Positions 24,835 to 37,862 are shown, counted from the first letter of the stretch. The stretch is DNA of 64,000 bases from Paramacrobiotus metropolitanus (GCF_019649055.1 NW_026570249.1:248001-312000); one strand, 5' to 3'. Notes: generated by a model not told the origin, from the letters alone. Numbers and translations are program-made.

Positions 24835-25506
24835 TTACAAGCTAAAGTTTTTAGCGCCGCATTTGTTCAGTCCCACATGAACGTGATTGGTGTGTGGATT
24901 GACACCGTGGTACGCTTGCAGACCGTTGCTCTGCGTCCAGATCTTTCGGTTAAAGATGACCTCCTGTATGCCATTCTTACACGCAATGGAGATCAGATGC
25001 TGGAATATGCTTTCTCCCCGCGATCTTTCCACATAGTGATCAATCGCTCGTCCTTCCCCGTGCAGCGATAAGTTCTTCCCACCGCGCACCGGACGGCACT
25101 CGTAGATTTCCTGTCGGCTTCCGTAATTTCGTTTCAGATAGGCCGCCAATTTCGTTGCACCCGGTGTGGGTCCACCGCTGCATTTAGAAGCGTAATCATA
25201 CGAACACCCACATCCCAAACTAGAGGGTTTGGTCCCTCCGGATGAGGTTCCGCTTGTGCCGTATATAGCCGCCCAGGTATTTCGTCCCACGATTCCGTCA
25301 ACCTCCAAACCGCGCTGGCGCTGGTAGGCCATAACGGCGGCTTTGGTGTTTTTACCGAAAATTCCATCCGCGGTGGTGCCGACGGCGCGCTGCACAGCCT
25401 TGACGCACTCGCCGCGAGATCCTTGCTGCAGGGTGTCCGAGCACCGGGCAAATGAGATTCCGGTAGGATACAGCGAGAGCAGCGAAATGATAACGATCAC
25501 CCACAT
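24835..25506 (-). CDS. Secreted peptidoglycan-binding / M15-like zinc peptidase, bacterial type
   Basis: An intronless 223-residue protein. Residues 1-20 form a signal peptide (WVIVIISLLSLYPTGISF). Residues about 25-82 are a PG_binding_1 domain with all its landmarks: LQQGSRGECVKAVQ, DGIFGKNTKAAV, GLEVDGIVGRNTWAAI. A Gly/Ser/Thr linker with GCGCS follows. The C-terminal domain has SLHGEGRAID, matching the SxHxxGxAxD zinc motif of M15/LAS D-Ala-D-Ala peptidases, and later NHVHVGLN, giving the HxH ligand. So the three zinc ligands (His, Asp, His) are present. Expected action: binding and cutting bacterial cell-wall peptides outside the cell, in digestion or defence. This architecture is typical of bacteria, especially actinobacteria, so horizontal transfer is inferred. 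The signal peptide, poly(A) signal and flanking eukaryotic repeats argue against contamination. Confidence 0.87.
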   Translation of the reverse strand: MWVIVIISLLSLYPTGISFARCSDTLQQGSRGECVKAVQRAVGTTADGIFGKNTKAAVMAYQRQRGLEVDGIVGRNTWAAIYGTSGTSSGGTKPSSLGCGCSYDYASKCSGGPTPGATKLAAYLKRNYGSRQEIYECRPVRGGKNLSLHGEGRAIDHYVERSRGESIFQHLISIACKNGIQEVIFNRKIWTQSNGLQAYHGVNPHTNHVHVGLNKCGAKNFSL

Positions 25507-25926
25507 GTTGAAATTGTCCCAGGATTATTCGTATAATATTGTGCTGCAAGATTTTACTTGCAACTGCACAGAAATTGCAATAATAATGGTAAATAGGATT
25601 TGGGAGAAGGATAACAAAAATCAATTTATGTCGCCAACAATTCAGAGGACGGAAAACACATGCGCTAAGTACAAAATATTCCGTCCTTAATTAAAAAATT
25701 ATACAGATCTACCTAACAAGGATTGCACTGGAATCAAGGAGTTATACCGTCAAATTGTTTTGCCCTGTCCAACGATATAATGCTCCCGGTTGAAGGTCAC
25801 GTAAAACTGCCGGCTTTGGTTTGCGTAAGCTTCCGTGTACTGTATACGTACAGTGATCCAGTCCCACACGGTACTCAGTAGCAACCAACAGAGATTTATT
25901 AGACTGGGACTGACAGAGAAAAATAT
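25507..25926. promoter_or_regulatory. Upstream region of the peptidoglycan-peptidase gene
   Basis: About 420 bp between the start codon and the LTR element. It should contain the promoter of the minus-strand gene. No clear TATA box or operator-like site was seen. The LTR element lies directly upstream and could influence transcription. Confidence 0.3.
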
Positions 25927-27360
25927 ACCATATCAGATGGCGCCGGTTAAGCGCGCATCGTCCATCGACGGAGGAGCAAAACGAACCCGGATGTAGGCTT
26001 TAATGCCGAAATCTGAACACACACCGCGCTTGCGCGCAAGCCAAAAACCAACTGGTCTCTGTAGGCAGCGCAGCTGCCTTATAGAGCCATCAAAACGCAT
26101 GCAAATGCCCAGACAGGAAAAAACCCAAAACCAACCAATGAGAGAAGGGCTGAATCATAAGCCCGCCCTGACATCCCTGTACGGTCTAACACTGAGCTCC
26201 TGCGAAGTGCAGGTAAATGGCGTGATGCGCCGTAAAAGAACAGTGGATACAGGGACCGGTACGGTCCCTGTACTATGTCTAATAGACTGTACTACCGGGT
26301 GGCTCGGTTCCAGTTCGGTCGGCTCACGTGGTCCGGTATGGGATCTGGTTCAGTCAGGTTTCGTCCGGCTCGGTCCAGGTTTGGTCGGCTCGGATCAGGT
26401 TCGGTTTAGGAGTGGTTCTCGGTCGGTTTGGCTCGGGTTCGGTCGGTCTGGTTCGGCTTCACGCGGTCCAGTGCCTAGGTCAACGCACTGTCGCGACAGA
26501 ATCCAGGGTCGGATGCGGAAATCGGTAGATTCCGCATTTTATCCGTCTGGAGAAAGGTCACCGTCTGGGGAAAATCGCGCAGGGGTTTGGGGCACAGGTA
26601 CGGCCATGACCCTGCAAACACAAAATTACGCTGCTCCGGTGGGGCAATTCCACTGCTCCGCCGGGGGAAAGGTCGCTGTCCCAGGTAAGGCGGGCAGGGT
26701 TTGGTGGGGTGAATTTCTCGGCGTGGTAATGGTGGTCGATCCGGCCGTGGGGATCGGGGTTGGCGTGGCTGTTGGTGGTGGTGAAGGGTCCGCAGGTTTC
26801 CTGCTGGTCCGGGTTCCGTCCACCGTCGGCATCCGTCATCGGTACGGTGTGGCTGTGGGTTTGTCCGTCCATCGCTGCACTTCTGGCTTGGCGATATCTC
26901 CATCCCCTTGTGGGAGAGGCAGTTTCCTCCGCGTTCTGCGGGAGTGACGGCACAGCTCCGGCGACTGACGGGAAATCCGGAGGAGCGGGATGAGCTCCGT
27001 ACCCGGGGGTGGCACAGGACGCGATCACGCGATCTGGTCCACAACTCAGAGGTGGCCCGTGAGCGGGGCAAGCCCGCTGTGTAACACACGATCGGCACCG
27101 TGGTCTGCTACCATATCAGATGGCGCCGGTTAAGCGCGCATCGTCCATCGACGGAGGAGCAAAACGAACCCGGATGTAGGCTTTAATGCCGAAATCTGAA
27201 CACACACCGCGCTTGCGCGCAAGCCAAAAACCAACTGGTCTCTGTAGGCAGCGCAGCTGCCTTATAGAGCCATCAAAACGCATGCAAATGCCCAGACAGG
27301 AAAAAACCCAAAACCAACCAATGAGAGAAGGGCTGAATCATAAGCCCGCCCTGACAACCA
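25927..27360 (-). mobile_element. TRIM-like short LTR retroelement
   Basis: Two direct repeats (25931-26173 and 27114-27356, 243 bp, apparently identical) flank about 940 bp. Read on the minus strand, the repeat starts TGTCAG, has a TATA-like CTATAAGG and later an ATTAAA signal, an LTR-like order. Immediately inside the minus-strand 5' LTR is TGGTAGCAGA (27113-27104), matching the primer-binding site for initiator tRNA-Met. ACCA lies at both outer ends (25927-25930, 27357-27360), a likely 4-bp TSD. The interior has ORFs of up to 207 (minus) and 314 (plus, crossing the LTR) codons, but no recognisable gag, protease, reverse transcriptase or integrase. So it is non-autonomous, and the identical LTRs suggest a young insertion. 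Confidence 0.75.
26285..26470. repeat. GGTTCGGTC-type simple repeat inside the LTR element
   Basis: A degenerate low-complexity run built on GGTTCGGTCGGCTC-like units within the internal region. It explains the long plus-strand ORF here, which has biased composition (Gly, Ser, Val, Arg) and is not considered a gene. Confidence 0.6.
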
Positions 27361-28975
27361 AAAACTGAGGGTTTTTTATACTTATTCGAAACGTTAACAG
27401 CTCCTTTTTCTGCTAAAATGAGCTTAGACGTACCATGATGCACAATAGTAAAAGTTCGTTCCCTGTGATCAACATCCGGTTTTGGTAATTCCTACGTAGA
27501 CTACTCGTAGTTAGAATTAATTAATTGCGATAATGTCATAAATTAATTGTGCCATTAATTCCCTGCGGGCAGCGGATGTATTTTATTACACTGTATTTTG
27601 TCTGTAACATCATAATTACAGTATATGAGGTCACTATCATTGTATCGTTTTACACAAAGTACTTGTATGATCAATGTCTAGTGTTGATGATATTATTTTT
27701 CATCGTACGTCAGAGCTACGCTGCTTAATTATATATTATTAATTAATATGGAAAACTTAACAACCGTTACTCTACTAGTAGAGCTTGAGCCAAGCGTTGC
27801 AAGGAGAATGCGAGTACACGCCACACGTAAGTACTTCAGCACAGGTCTGGTACCTACAGAGGACAGAATGATACGTAAGACATGGAACAGCATAAACTAA
27901 AAGAATCTGATATTACTCGTACTTCCGGCTGTCTGCATGCTGGCAGAATGGAATATGGATAATTAAAAGTCGTATGTACTGTGATTTTATGTTTTGTTTT
28001 TTACTTTTTTGTAGTAATAAAATATTTTATGTTTCACTGCTTCAGCGTAAATGTTTCCCGTTTTGGAGCGCTCGATGATCCTTATACGTGCATCGATAAA
28101 TTCGGCAAGCCAGAACAAGTGAAATTTTGAGGAGACGTTATTACTAATTACGCATTTATATAATTTTCGTGTTTCCATAAGTAGAAGTACAGATGCTTTC
28201 CAGTTTTTGTGTAGTAAATTGCAATCTTGGTATGTATTGTGCATGGATTTGCAGAAACATCCAAGCGGGATTAACACCCAAGGTCAAAATGGGAATAAGA
28301 ACATCAAGAGAATGCTTGTACAATCCCATATTTTACTCGCCCATTCCCCGTACCGTATAATCCCAATTGTACGCGGTAATAGAATGTAATTACGTATGTG
28401 CAATACTAATACAATATCTGTACGAGTACATTTTACCAAAAGCGGAAAAGAAAAAGCTGTCGTGCAGTATAGCAAATTAAACCATACATGTACTCTGTAC
28501 AGATACAATTCAACAAAAGCCTGCGACTGATGGTGAGTTCTCGTTGTGGTTGTGAAAGCGCTGTCGTTTACTCCCCGGGTAACGCCAAAAGAACGAAATA
28601 TTATAGTACAAATATTAAAGTGATTTTCCCTCAGAAGATTTGTTTAGAATCGCCATGAGCAGGATATTCAAAAGGTACTAGAAATCAATGTGATTTAACA
28701 CCGAAAAGCTTTCCCAAAAAATGAAATCTAGAAGGACAGATAAACTTACTGGACACCGTTTTTGCTGATGAGTGGTAACGCGCATCGCGATGGGCCAAAG
28801 GCCGAGATACAATACATAGCGAGAAACAGTTTCTACATTGTAAACCTAACTACGTTTATTTCCGTCATTGTGGTGGCATTATTCTCATTAAATAATATAC
28901 TGTAGATACATGATTGATGCGAAAACGATTTACAATACATACATTTTACAGTGCATGATGGCTACTAATACAATG
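27361..28975. other. AT-rich stretch, nothing recognised
   Basis: Only short ORFs without recognisable similarity. A region near 27720-27760 is very rich in TTAATTAT. No gene is called. Confidence 0.4.
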
Positions 28976-29132
28976 TAGGACTAAATGGTCGCATAGCCCC
29001 ATACCCAGCATTCTTTACGCAAGCGGTGCAGTGCACTTGTACGAAACGGATATTTTGAACTCAGTCGTACAGTGCACTGTGCTGCATTCGTACTGAATGT
29101 GGAGATGTTGGGTATGCGACCATTTTGTCCTA
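28976..29132. mobile_element. TA-flanked MITE with long imperfect arms
   Basis: Outer ends GGACTAAATGGTCGCATA (28978 onward) and its inverted copy with one mismatch (ending 29130) are each flanked by TA (28976-28977, 29131-29132). Similarity between the arms continues inward for about 60 bp (CAGTGCACTGTAC-type core), leaving a short loop. The 153-bp element is non-coding. TA duplication suggests Tc1/mariner-type mobilisation. Its TIR differs from that of the 2066-2336 element. Confidence 0.7.
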
Positions 29133-32100
29133 AGCTGTATGCTACTACTTTGTGTGATGGAGAAAGCGCGGATTTTTGTGGTCGGATTTTACGGGTGTTA
29201 AGGCTGTCATAAAAAGTTACAACTGGCGCAGCTGATAATTTAACAGCGCGCGATTCATTGTTTGTCTGTTTCTGTCGAGCAGTCAAACTTAATTAGTCCC
29301 CCTTAACCGGTGAGCTCGTTGGTGTGGTACCTGTGGATTCTGGTTGTCTGCTTCTATCGTTTTTTTGCCGGTCTTTTGTTTGCTAGGTTCGCGAATGTCG
29401 TAAAATCATCTTAATTGTCAGTTGTTTTTATTTATGTTGGTCTGAAAACGTTCATCGTACCGTGTAGATTGGAATAAAGTCCGATATGCTACTTTATTTA
29501 CCAACAGTCAATAAACGTACTGCGTGACATACAATACATACCGTATATGCCTGTTATTCTGGACACCAATTAAAATGATTCAGATTCAAACAATGAAAAT
29601 AACCAAAATCGGCATTCGGGATCTTAGGGCGCGTATACAGTAATCTGAGAACGTCTGCTGCATTTCCTTTAACTACAGTACCGGCTGTCTCCAAAACGCA
29701 CTGTAATTGGAAAATATGCCGTATAATCATGGTGTCTCTACTGTATATCGACCAGTGACTTCCGTAACGTTACGGCATTGATCGATTGTAACGGCATACG
29801 CATCATCATTTCAAAAACGATAGGGAAAACTATTTCTGTGGCGTCCTTTCAATGATCGACGCCGCTGGTTATTCAAGGAACTTTAAGGAAGCAACAGAAA
29901 CCATCGGTTCGAAGTTCGAACTATTCAGCAGATCCAAACCGCTTCCTCCGCGGCCGCGCAGTCCTTATGAGTTTTGTTTATGTTTACTGTGTTGTCGAGT
30001 CAACATGGCACCTCTTTTTTCAGTGAGTCGTATCCGCTTAGCGTATAACTAAAATACTGTACTGTATAACTAAAATACTGTTTACTAAAATACTGTACAT
30101 CAATGAGTGGTTTAATTCAACGTTCTAGTGTTGCAATTAAGGGGACCAGACAATAATCTTGGCATACTTACATGTAATATGTGATCGATTAAGAAATTTC
30201 GCATACGTATCTACCGATTACTTTACCGGAAGAAGGCAGAAGCTTAGATTACAGAATTATGTACATGCATGAACAGATTTACAGCAGCTTTGGACTGCGT
30301 TGACTGGAAGTCTGTCGGTTCGCTGAAAAAGTTTTACCATGCTGATTACAGAATGATATGTTGAGAGTACTTGAAAGTTTAATATAGATATAATCATATA
30401 GATAGGACTTGGGATTTTGTTGAACGTTCTGATACCTTTTGTTCCTATGTTCCTTTTATGACGTGACTGCTGCCTTGAATTGGACCTCAATCTAGAATAT
30501 TATGTGGAGACGTAGAATTAATTAACGATAAACATTACACCGACACAAACATTACACAAGGTCGCAAGGAAAATTAATAGTTAATTCGCGGCACTATTTA
30601 GTAGTCGCGATGGTTATATTTAGGCATTGTTTAGACTGTTCTCGGTGCGTATGCGCTAAGTTTTTATTAAAATCTCATGGAAAGAACTGGAACCTTTGGA
30701 ATTGGGGAAGAGGGCTGTTGCTATATCATATATCCGACTCCCCGCTTTCCATATCAACGTTGTACGGCCGTATGCACATCCACGTTAACGTTAAATTTTC
30801 CTTGACGGCGAGGACAAGGTTCTTGCCCTTGAATTTTCTCGAGCCCTTCAGAATCTATCTGCATCGCATCCATCAAGCATCTTATTTCTAAAAAACATTA
30901 AAGATGATGATAACAAGGATGAATGTAAACATTGAAGACGATCATTAGCCATAACTAAATGGTGGCATTATATTCTGTAAATTTCTTATAGGAAAATTAT
31001 AATTATGGTGCAGATGGTAAATAAAAATAACAAATTTACCAGGCGGCAGATGAGAAAGTTACAGTAGTCAGTTAATAGTACCTAGCCTCACTATAAAACA
31101 GAATGTCATGCCGAGTTATACAGTTCAAAAAAACGGATCGTGCTAGACGGTGACGTAATGGTACCAATGGCGTTTGGGAACGTATTCAGGAACCTGTCGA
31201 TTTTCAAGGTTAGTACGGCGCTTATAACCCTCATATGTTTTTATCGCTTACCTTTGGACTTTTGGTGTCATTTTATGCGTTTGATTCCGTTTAAATCAGC
31301 GTCACAAATCCTAATATTGTAATGGCTAATAATTTTCCTACCGAAAAACTGTGCTTAAATGCTTCTAACAATAAGTTAATTTTACTGATGTTATAGCTTA
31401 CGATGGAGATCATGGAGCACTACAGACCTGTATCTTGCTTGCTGCTGCTGTGTTTCCTAATCGAAACAGTACGAAGGCGAAAGAATACAGTAGTACAAGT
31501 ACTCAAGCATAGCCCATGTGCCACAGTTGATTCAACTTGGACAACGTCCGCTGCTGAATGTACGCTACCAAAATTTAAAATAGCTACCGTGTCCAGACAA
31601 GAAAATCAGAAACGGCCTACATACATACCGAAAACATTGTTAAGGAACCATGCTCAAATGTGATTGAGTCATTGTAATAGCCCAGACGGGTAGGGCTACT
31701 CTAGCCAATAACCAGCTAATAAAAGAACCGGTCGACAGTCGGGAGATAAGCAAAATTTATAGTACATACTTACCTTACTGCATTCGGCCGACGGCAGCTA
31801 TCGAGCGGATCGAGCACTGTTATGTCGAATCGCCGAACTTCACATTAATTTTTGTCTGTAAATGCCGTATATCTGTAGAAGTATTTAAGATACACATATA
31901 CTACATATTGTTTGTATTATATATTTTTGCTTGTATATTTTATTGTCTTGATCACGATTAATGTTGATGTTAATTGTCTCCAGCTCCTGTTTTTAGTGTA
32001 CAATAATAGTACTGCGATCAGCCGATGGAACTGCAGGCGGGTATATTTCTCGCTTAATTGGGAATCCTTGTACTGGAATCTTCGTTGGCGTATGGTACAT

Positions 32101-32326
32101 CTGGAAAAACGTTTTACATTTTTTTACCAAAACTCGAGCAAATATATTGCGAGTCAGGCTTCAGCGTGATTTGTTTGGAAGAGCTGCAAACTACCCTTGC
32201 CATATAATCCTCACAACTGCAGCGTTTTGTCATAAGTGCAGCAGCAATAAAATTTTGCTTTACATTAGATTAGCGCCGTCGTGCTTGCTGAATATCCAAC
32301 TCACCGTCAGTGGATCGCTAAAGAAC
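29133..32326. other. Gene-poor stretch upstream of coiled-coil gene A
   Basis: No gene recognised. One plus-strand ORF around 29852-30052 begins with a hydrophilic stretch and then degenerates. Others at 30610-30891 and 31403-31663 are unsupported. The last part should hold the promoter and 5' UTR of gene A. Confidence 0.35.
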
Positions 32327-35300
32327 ATGGAAAGCTCGACATTTCCTTCCACGACGAACAGATTATATTTGAGTAAGCATATTTGGCTTTGAGTTTTTTA
32401 CCGACATACATAATTAAATTATAAATTAAACAGTACCTGCACGTTTGTAACAACAACCGTTATCACAATAGCGTAATTCTTCACCTCTACCGGCTGTACA
32501 TAACAATAGAATGCATATTGTGACATTTTGTTAAGCCATTATTGTATTTTACACGTCTTAATTTAACGCCGTTCACTTACTTTTTATGTGATGCACTTAT
32601 TTATATCACAGTTTGCCTGCATATAAATGTAAACAACATATTCGGTGGGTTCCATTATTCTACATATATTACGACATTGTAAACCGCAGCATTAGTTAAT
32701 TAAGATTTGCTTCCATTGTGGGTTTGTTACGTGCGCTTATTTTTTGCAAATATAGTAAAAGTGATAATTGCGCAGGCCTGTGCCAAAATATTATCTGGAA
32801 TGTGTGTGAACGTTACGAGGACATCATCCGACAGCAGCCAGACAACTACAGCGACCAGAATGGAACTCAAGCGGAAGCATTTGGTAATTAGCACAGCAGC
32901 TGCATGACATCTGCATTAATTTTGAGACGCTCACTGTATATTACAGTACGTGCGACTGCACGAGTACAAATAGCTAGTGCTTCGCTTTAATAGACAAGCC
33001 TTCCTCTGGCCTCACGTTGTTTGAATTTCCCTGTCGCAACTCCTCCGAAGTAACCGGAGCCTTGGCTGTTACAAACTCGGTAAAGCAGACAATATTCGCA
33101 ATACCTACTTAATTATCATGTATGTAACAGCATTATTATGCATAAGCCATAATATAATCGTATATCATATGACTAATGTTTCACTTCTCACAAGTGCAGC
33201 CTACCACCTACCTAGACTAATTTTAACGTATTCCACGATGCATTTGACAGGATGGAGCAGCAGATCAGCACGATGATGTTGTCCAGCTATTGAGGGAATC
33301 ATATGCAAATCAAGAAAAAATAGCAGGTACAAGCACCGCTTGTAAATATCGGAAACAAATCAGAAACGTTTTACGGCATATCTACAGATGCAGTTTACTG
33401 CATAATTGTGCACTTCTACGGAACATTTTCTCAGTTATCTGAGTACCAGCAAAAGGGTTTGCACCGAAATGCGCGCGGTTCAGAACAATTAAAAATGCAT
33501 CGGCCGGTATCCCGTATGCGGTAAAAGATATTAGTTATGTGCCCGCACATTTAAAGATCCCGCTTTGAGCGGTAAAGGAAGGTTCAGTCAAAGCAATGCT
33601 CAGTGTGAGTAGTAGTCATACGAAAATTTTTAAAATTGGATATGCTCCGTACGTACTACGTAGTGCCTACCGGTATTAGGTATTATATGTAAGTACTGCA
33701 TTAAAATCTCCGTTAACAACGGCTTGAAAGTATTCAGCGCAACCACATTAATTTTAATGCTTATTTTATTACTTTCTGATAGAAGACGCAGCCAGGGATG
33801 AATCGACAAATTGGCGTTACAACTACCTTGAACAACAAGGTGTCCTGATTGGTGCTATGGAATATAATGCAAAGTTGTGCTGTGAACTGGCATCTGCAAA
33901 AAGCGAAAACAGCATTCTAAAGCTGGAAATCGAAAACGCTAGAAAACGTTTATGTGAACTTTCGGAGGAAAACGCCACAACTCGTAATGGAAATGCGACC
34001 GGTCAGCTTTCCCAAGGAAATAAATCATCAAAGCCGAAAGTAGGTACATTAATACAGTCATAAATGGACGAAGTTAATTACGAAATAGCAACAAAACTGA
34101 GAAACGAACCCTGACTATTTGGCAGTGAAATGTGAGATTTTGCTTATTTTATCGGGCAAAAATCTCGAGAACACAGCAATACTCGTATTTAATATGTTTC
34201 AGCCTGACATACAGATATACTCGTACGCAATTTTTATTTCATAAAATACAGGTACAATACATTGAACATAGAACAAAAGCAGTTAATCACAGTAACTAAA
34301 TCTCATTTAACGTACTGTTTTATTGAATAGAAAGACATGGAGACCCTTAAGAATGAACTGGCGAAAAGTAAGAGAAAGGCCAAGCTCTTCATTAAACGCT
34401 CGGAAGAACTGAACGCGGAAAACTTGGAACTCTTGGAGACGGATCGAAAGCGCTTGAAAGACCAGTTAATGTTGGATTCCTTGTTATCGCAGCACAAAGC
34501 GGAAAATGACTCTTTAAAACATCGGGTTACGGAATTGGACACGTTCCTTTCTGGATGGAAGCAAACTTGTAAACAGTTGCGGGCTAAGCTTGAGGACTTG
34601 AAGACTAAATTAGCTGCCCAGACAATCGAGGTCGCGCATTTCCACCGTGTAAAAAAAACGAAGGCTGCCGAAATCGCAAAGCTGAACGGAAGATGCGCGG
34701 TAAGCCTGCTCGAGCAACCTTAATGTTTAAAACATATTCTAGAAAATTTAACACGCGTACATCGTACGGTAATTGCAGGACACCGAGAAAGCCAGAGCCC
34801 ACTTGGAATGCCAGATCAACCATTTAAACGAACAATTGGAAAAACTGCGACAGAGTGACAGCGAACAAAAGGTCGAACTTGACGAGGTAAAACGAAAGTT
34901 AGCCGAAGCGGAGATGAGTGTGACTGCAGAAAGGTTAGAATGGACGGCCAAACTGGAAATGTTGGAGGCGATCAATGGAAAATTAGCGGAAGAAATAAAC
35001 AACTTAACCGCACAGAAAGAGATTATTTCGGAAGGCACCAACAAATTAGAACGGGCAGAGTTGGCCTTACCACCGGAAAAACAGCAACAGCTTTTGGAGA
35101 CACAGTTGCCGAATCAGGCATTCGTTGACGAAATAACAGAAAGATGCGTGGTAAAATTCCCAGCTTGACTCAGTTGGTGGGGAAACAAATTCTTTAATTA
35201 ATATTTTTTTCTCTCCTCTCTAAATAGACATTATCAGAGGAGCTGGCATTGGCCCGGCGAGAGACTGGAGCAAAACTTTTAGAAATTGCCCGACTGAGGG

Positions 35301-35731
35301 GATTGCTAGCTGAGCCGCACAACGACACGGCTAACCAGCATTCAGAAGTTTCTATTGAACAACACCAGGTGCGGCTTCGCAGTTCGGAACGGAAAACACC
35401 TTCTGTGGAGCCGGCTGCCTGCTTGGTGGAGGAAGCTGATAAACAGCCCACATCCAGTAGCCGTTCTACAGCATCAGTATCGTTAACGGCGGAGACTGGA
35501 GCATCACAACAGGCTACACCCAACCAGGAAGGAGGCTTTTCAACACTGCTTATTATCAGGCCTCCGGAACCTTCGAAACCCGGTTACCCTGCCGTGGGTG
35601 CTCCACTGCACCCACAGTCTATCGCCGCCAATTCGGCGTCAATGAGGGCTGCCGTGGCACGACACTGGCAAGCAGTTCGTTCTCGTGGTGGCGGTTCTCG
35701 CCCCGACCACAGACAAAGGGCAATGCGATAA
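32327..35731 (+). CDS. Coiled-coil protein, tandem family copy A
   Basis: Eight exons: 32327-32372, 32776-32883, 32994-33079, 33251-33326, 33783-34039, 34331-34699, 34779-35150, 35228-35731; phases join to 605 residues. The N-terminus has STTNRLYL then LCQNIIWNVCERYEDII, shared with copies B-D. Exon 4 gives DGAADQHDDVVQLL. Exon 5 gives NWRYNYLEQQGVLIGAMEYNAKLC, the most conserved block. Exons 5-7 are Lys/Glu/Leu-rich heptad-like coiled coil; exon 6 ends KAAEIAKLNGRCA. The last exon is a Ser/Thr/Pro-rich linker ending in a basic SRGGGSRPDHRQRAMR tail. No signal peptide or membrane segment is seen, so it is probably a cytoplasmic or nuclear scaffold. Family not recognised; function unknown. Confidence 0.82.
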
Positions 35732-37862
35732 AACCCAGTGCACAGCATATACCAGAAATAAGAAGTATACGTAATTATTGATCATGAACGATATCTGTGG
35801 CGAGCAGCTGGATGTAATTAATTGTTGCTTGATTGTGCATATACTATAAGTATGCCGGTGCATACATAAATTTTATTAGTAATCTGTCTTTGATAGCCAA
35901 ATCATATGGATATAAGGTGCAAGCGTTGGGAAGCTTTCTCACAGTCAGAATTATAATTCCTGTTTACCTATGTCAGGCGCAGTATTGCGTTTGTTTTTTT
36001 GTTGTTGCTGCTGTTTCTTAATAAGAAAATATTGCTTATCTAGTTATTTGACTTACTCCTGGTAACAACTAACAAGCTGTTTCAAATGACAACAAGGCAT
36101 GACAGCGCATTATCCCATACGGCATACAATATTTACATACTTGTATTATGAATTGTTCTGGGACTTGTTTAAAGATTTTGTCTTACATTACGTACGCAGC
36201 ACATGTGCAGCAAGAAAAACAAAAAACGGTAGCGCGAAAGCCTGAACTTTCTTATTATTGAATATCCCTTTACCAATTGATGTTTCCTTATTAATGAATG
36301 AAAAATTACAGTAACAGAAACCAATTTCTGTGCCGATGCAGCAGGGTGATTTGAATGCGGACCCAGCGTAGTTGATTTGAATATGCACATGCACCGGCTT
36401 CTGAATTTCTACCGCACCTATCAATTTCTGAATTTCTATCGGTATATTGCGTAATTACGTATATTGTAGTGTACAATTAACTGACTGACTGACAATTGAC
36501 TATCCGGTAGCTGCAAGGACAAGCATACGAAACATGACCTTTCTAATAAGTTTAATCACAAAAAAACCTGTAAAGCTATTAGAAATAAGTGCAGCTGTCA
36601 ATACAGCATAACTGATGATGAAATCAGGTGATGAATTACAAGATTATAAAATTATGGCGCTGGAATCTCCCAGCTATCGCTCCTTCAAAAAGGGCAAAAT
36701 GTTTGCAGTTAAAATAACTTCAAAGTCCTATTGAGTAACTACTATTAATTATAATTATTGCACGGACCGAGTGCTGTTTTAAGCGGTATTAATTTCCTCG
36801 ACATTTAAAGGGGCTGTATTTGATATTATTCTGCAAGACAATTGCACTTGCCTCTTTATAACGCCACTAATAACTATTTTGTCATTAACAACTAAACAAA
36901 GTAAGTAATAACTTTACGAGAATACAGAACGCTAAGACAAAGGCGGCTCCAGTTTATTTACTTCTCGCGCTTCATACGACTAATACGAATATATAAGAAG
37001 TGATAGAGAAACGCGGTAGTTCAGCAAGTTTTTCTGTTGCCCATTATTCTGTATTTATGCCAGCGAATATTGTTTCCTGCCATAATCCGTAGCATGGCGC
37101 TGTTCGGTTAGAGTGTTCCTGTTTGTACAGTAATGCTATCCGGCCGTAGACGGCGTAAAGTAAATTTTTTATGTACCGTATAATCAAAGTCTGTAGTTTG
37201 TACAGAACAACGCTTGAATGATTTATAGCCCACCGTGCTGCGGCATAGTGGAATATAATACCTGTACCGCGCATCCTCAAATCAGCTGACATACGTGTTA
37301 AACTGTGTGAAATTGTGATGGACATGAGAACATAAACTACAAACTTCGAATGGGCTACCGCCACAATCTCGCACGCTTAATACGCAGTTATACAGCCCTA
37401 ACTCTGTGCCGTACAGACTTTGGTACGCATGCAGAAGCTACATACTCTACAATTATTTCTTGCCAAGTTGTCCGATGCTTATGAAAATCTTTCCGATTTT
37501 CAGTGCTTCACCAGTCAGGACGTCACGATGCAAGGAGCTAATATTATATAAAGATGATCGTTACTTACAGTTAGAGAAAAGTGTACTAGACACTTTCCTG
37601 GGTTTCAGAGTATAGTTAAGTATTTTAATTGCCTAAAATTTCTGCAAATTTCTTCGGCCGTTTGCAGTTTTTAACATCATTGCACTTCAGGCCAACGGTT
37701 GCTCCGGATATCACTGGCAAGGGAAATAGCGTGCAAGAAATTCTTATACGAGTATCTATAATTATTATCAATTATACGCATATACGTTTATGGGAGTACA
37801 TCCACATTCGTATACTGCGCATCCTACCAAAACTTAATTTTATCGGAAATTTATCAAATACC
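35732..37862. other. Spacer between coiled-coil genes A and B
   Basis: About 2.1 kb, AT-rich, without recognisable genes. It should contain the 3' end of gene A and the promoter of gene B. Short ORFs at 36169-36424 and 37044-37364 (minus) have no support. Confidence 0.4.

Noticed and set aside
25343-25690. 115-codon plus-strand ORF overlapping the peptidase gene start
   Set aside because: Shadow of the well-supported minus-strand gene with no independent support.
26003-26947. 314-codon plus-strand ORF through the LTR element
   Set aside because: It crosses the LTR into a GGTTCGGTC-type simple repeat; low-complexity translation with no recognisable domain, and opposite to the strand indicated by the LTR signals.
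26475-27098. Minus-strand ORF as a gag gene
   Set aside because: Right strand and position for gag, but no capsid motif or clean CCHC zinc knuckle; kept only as part of the element.
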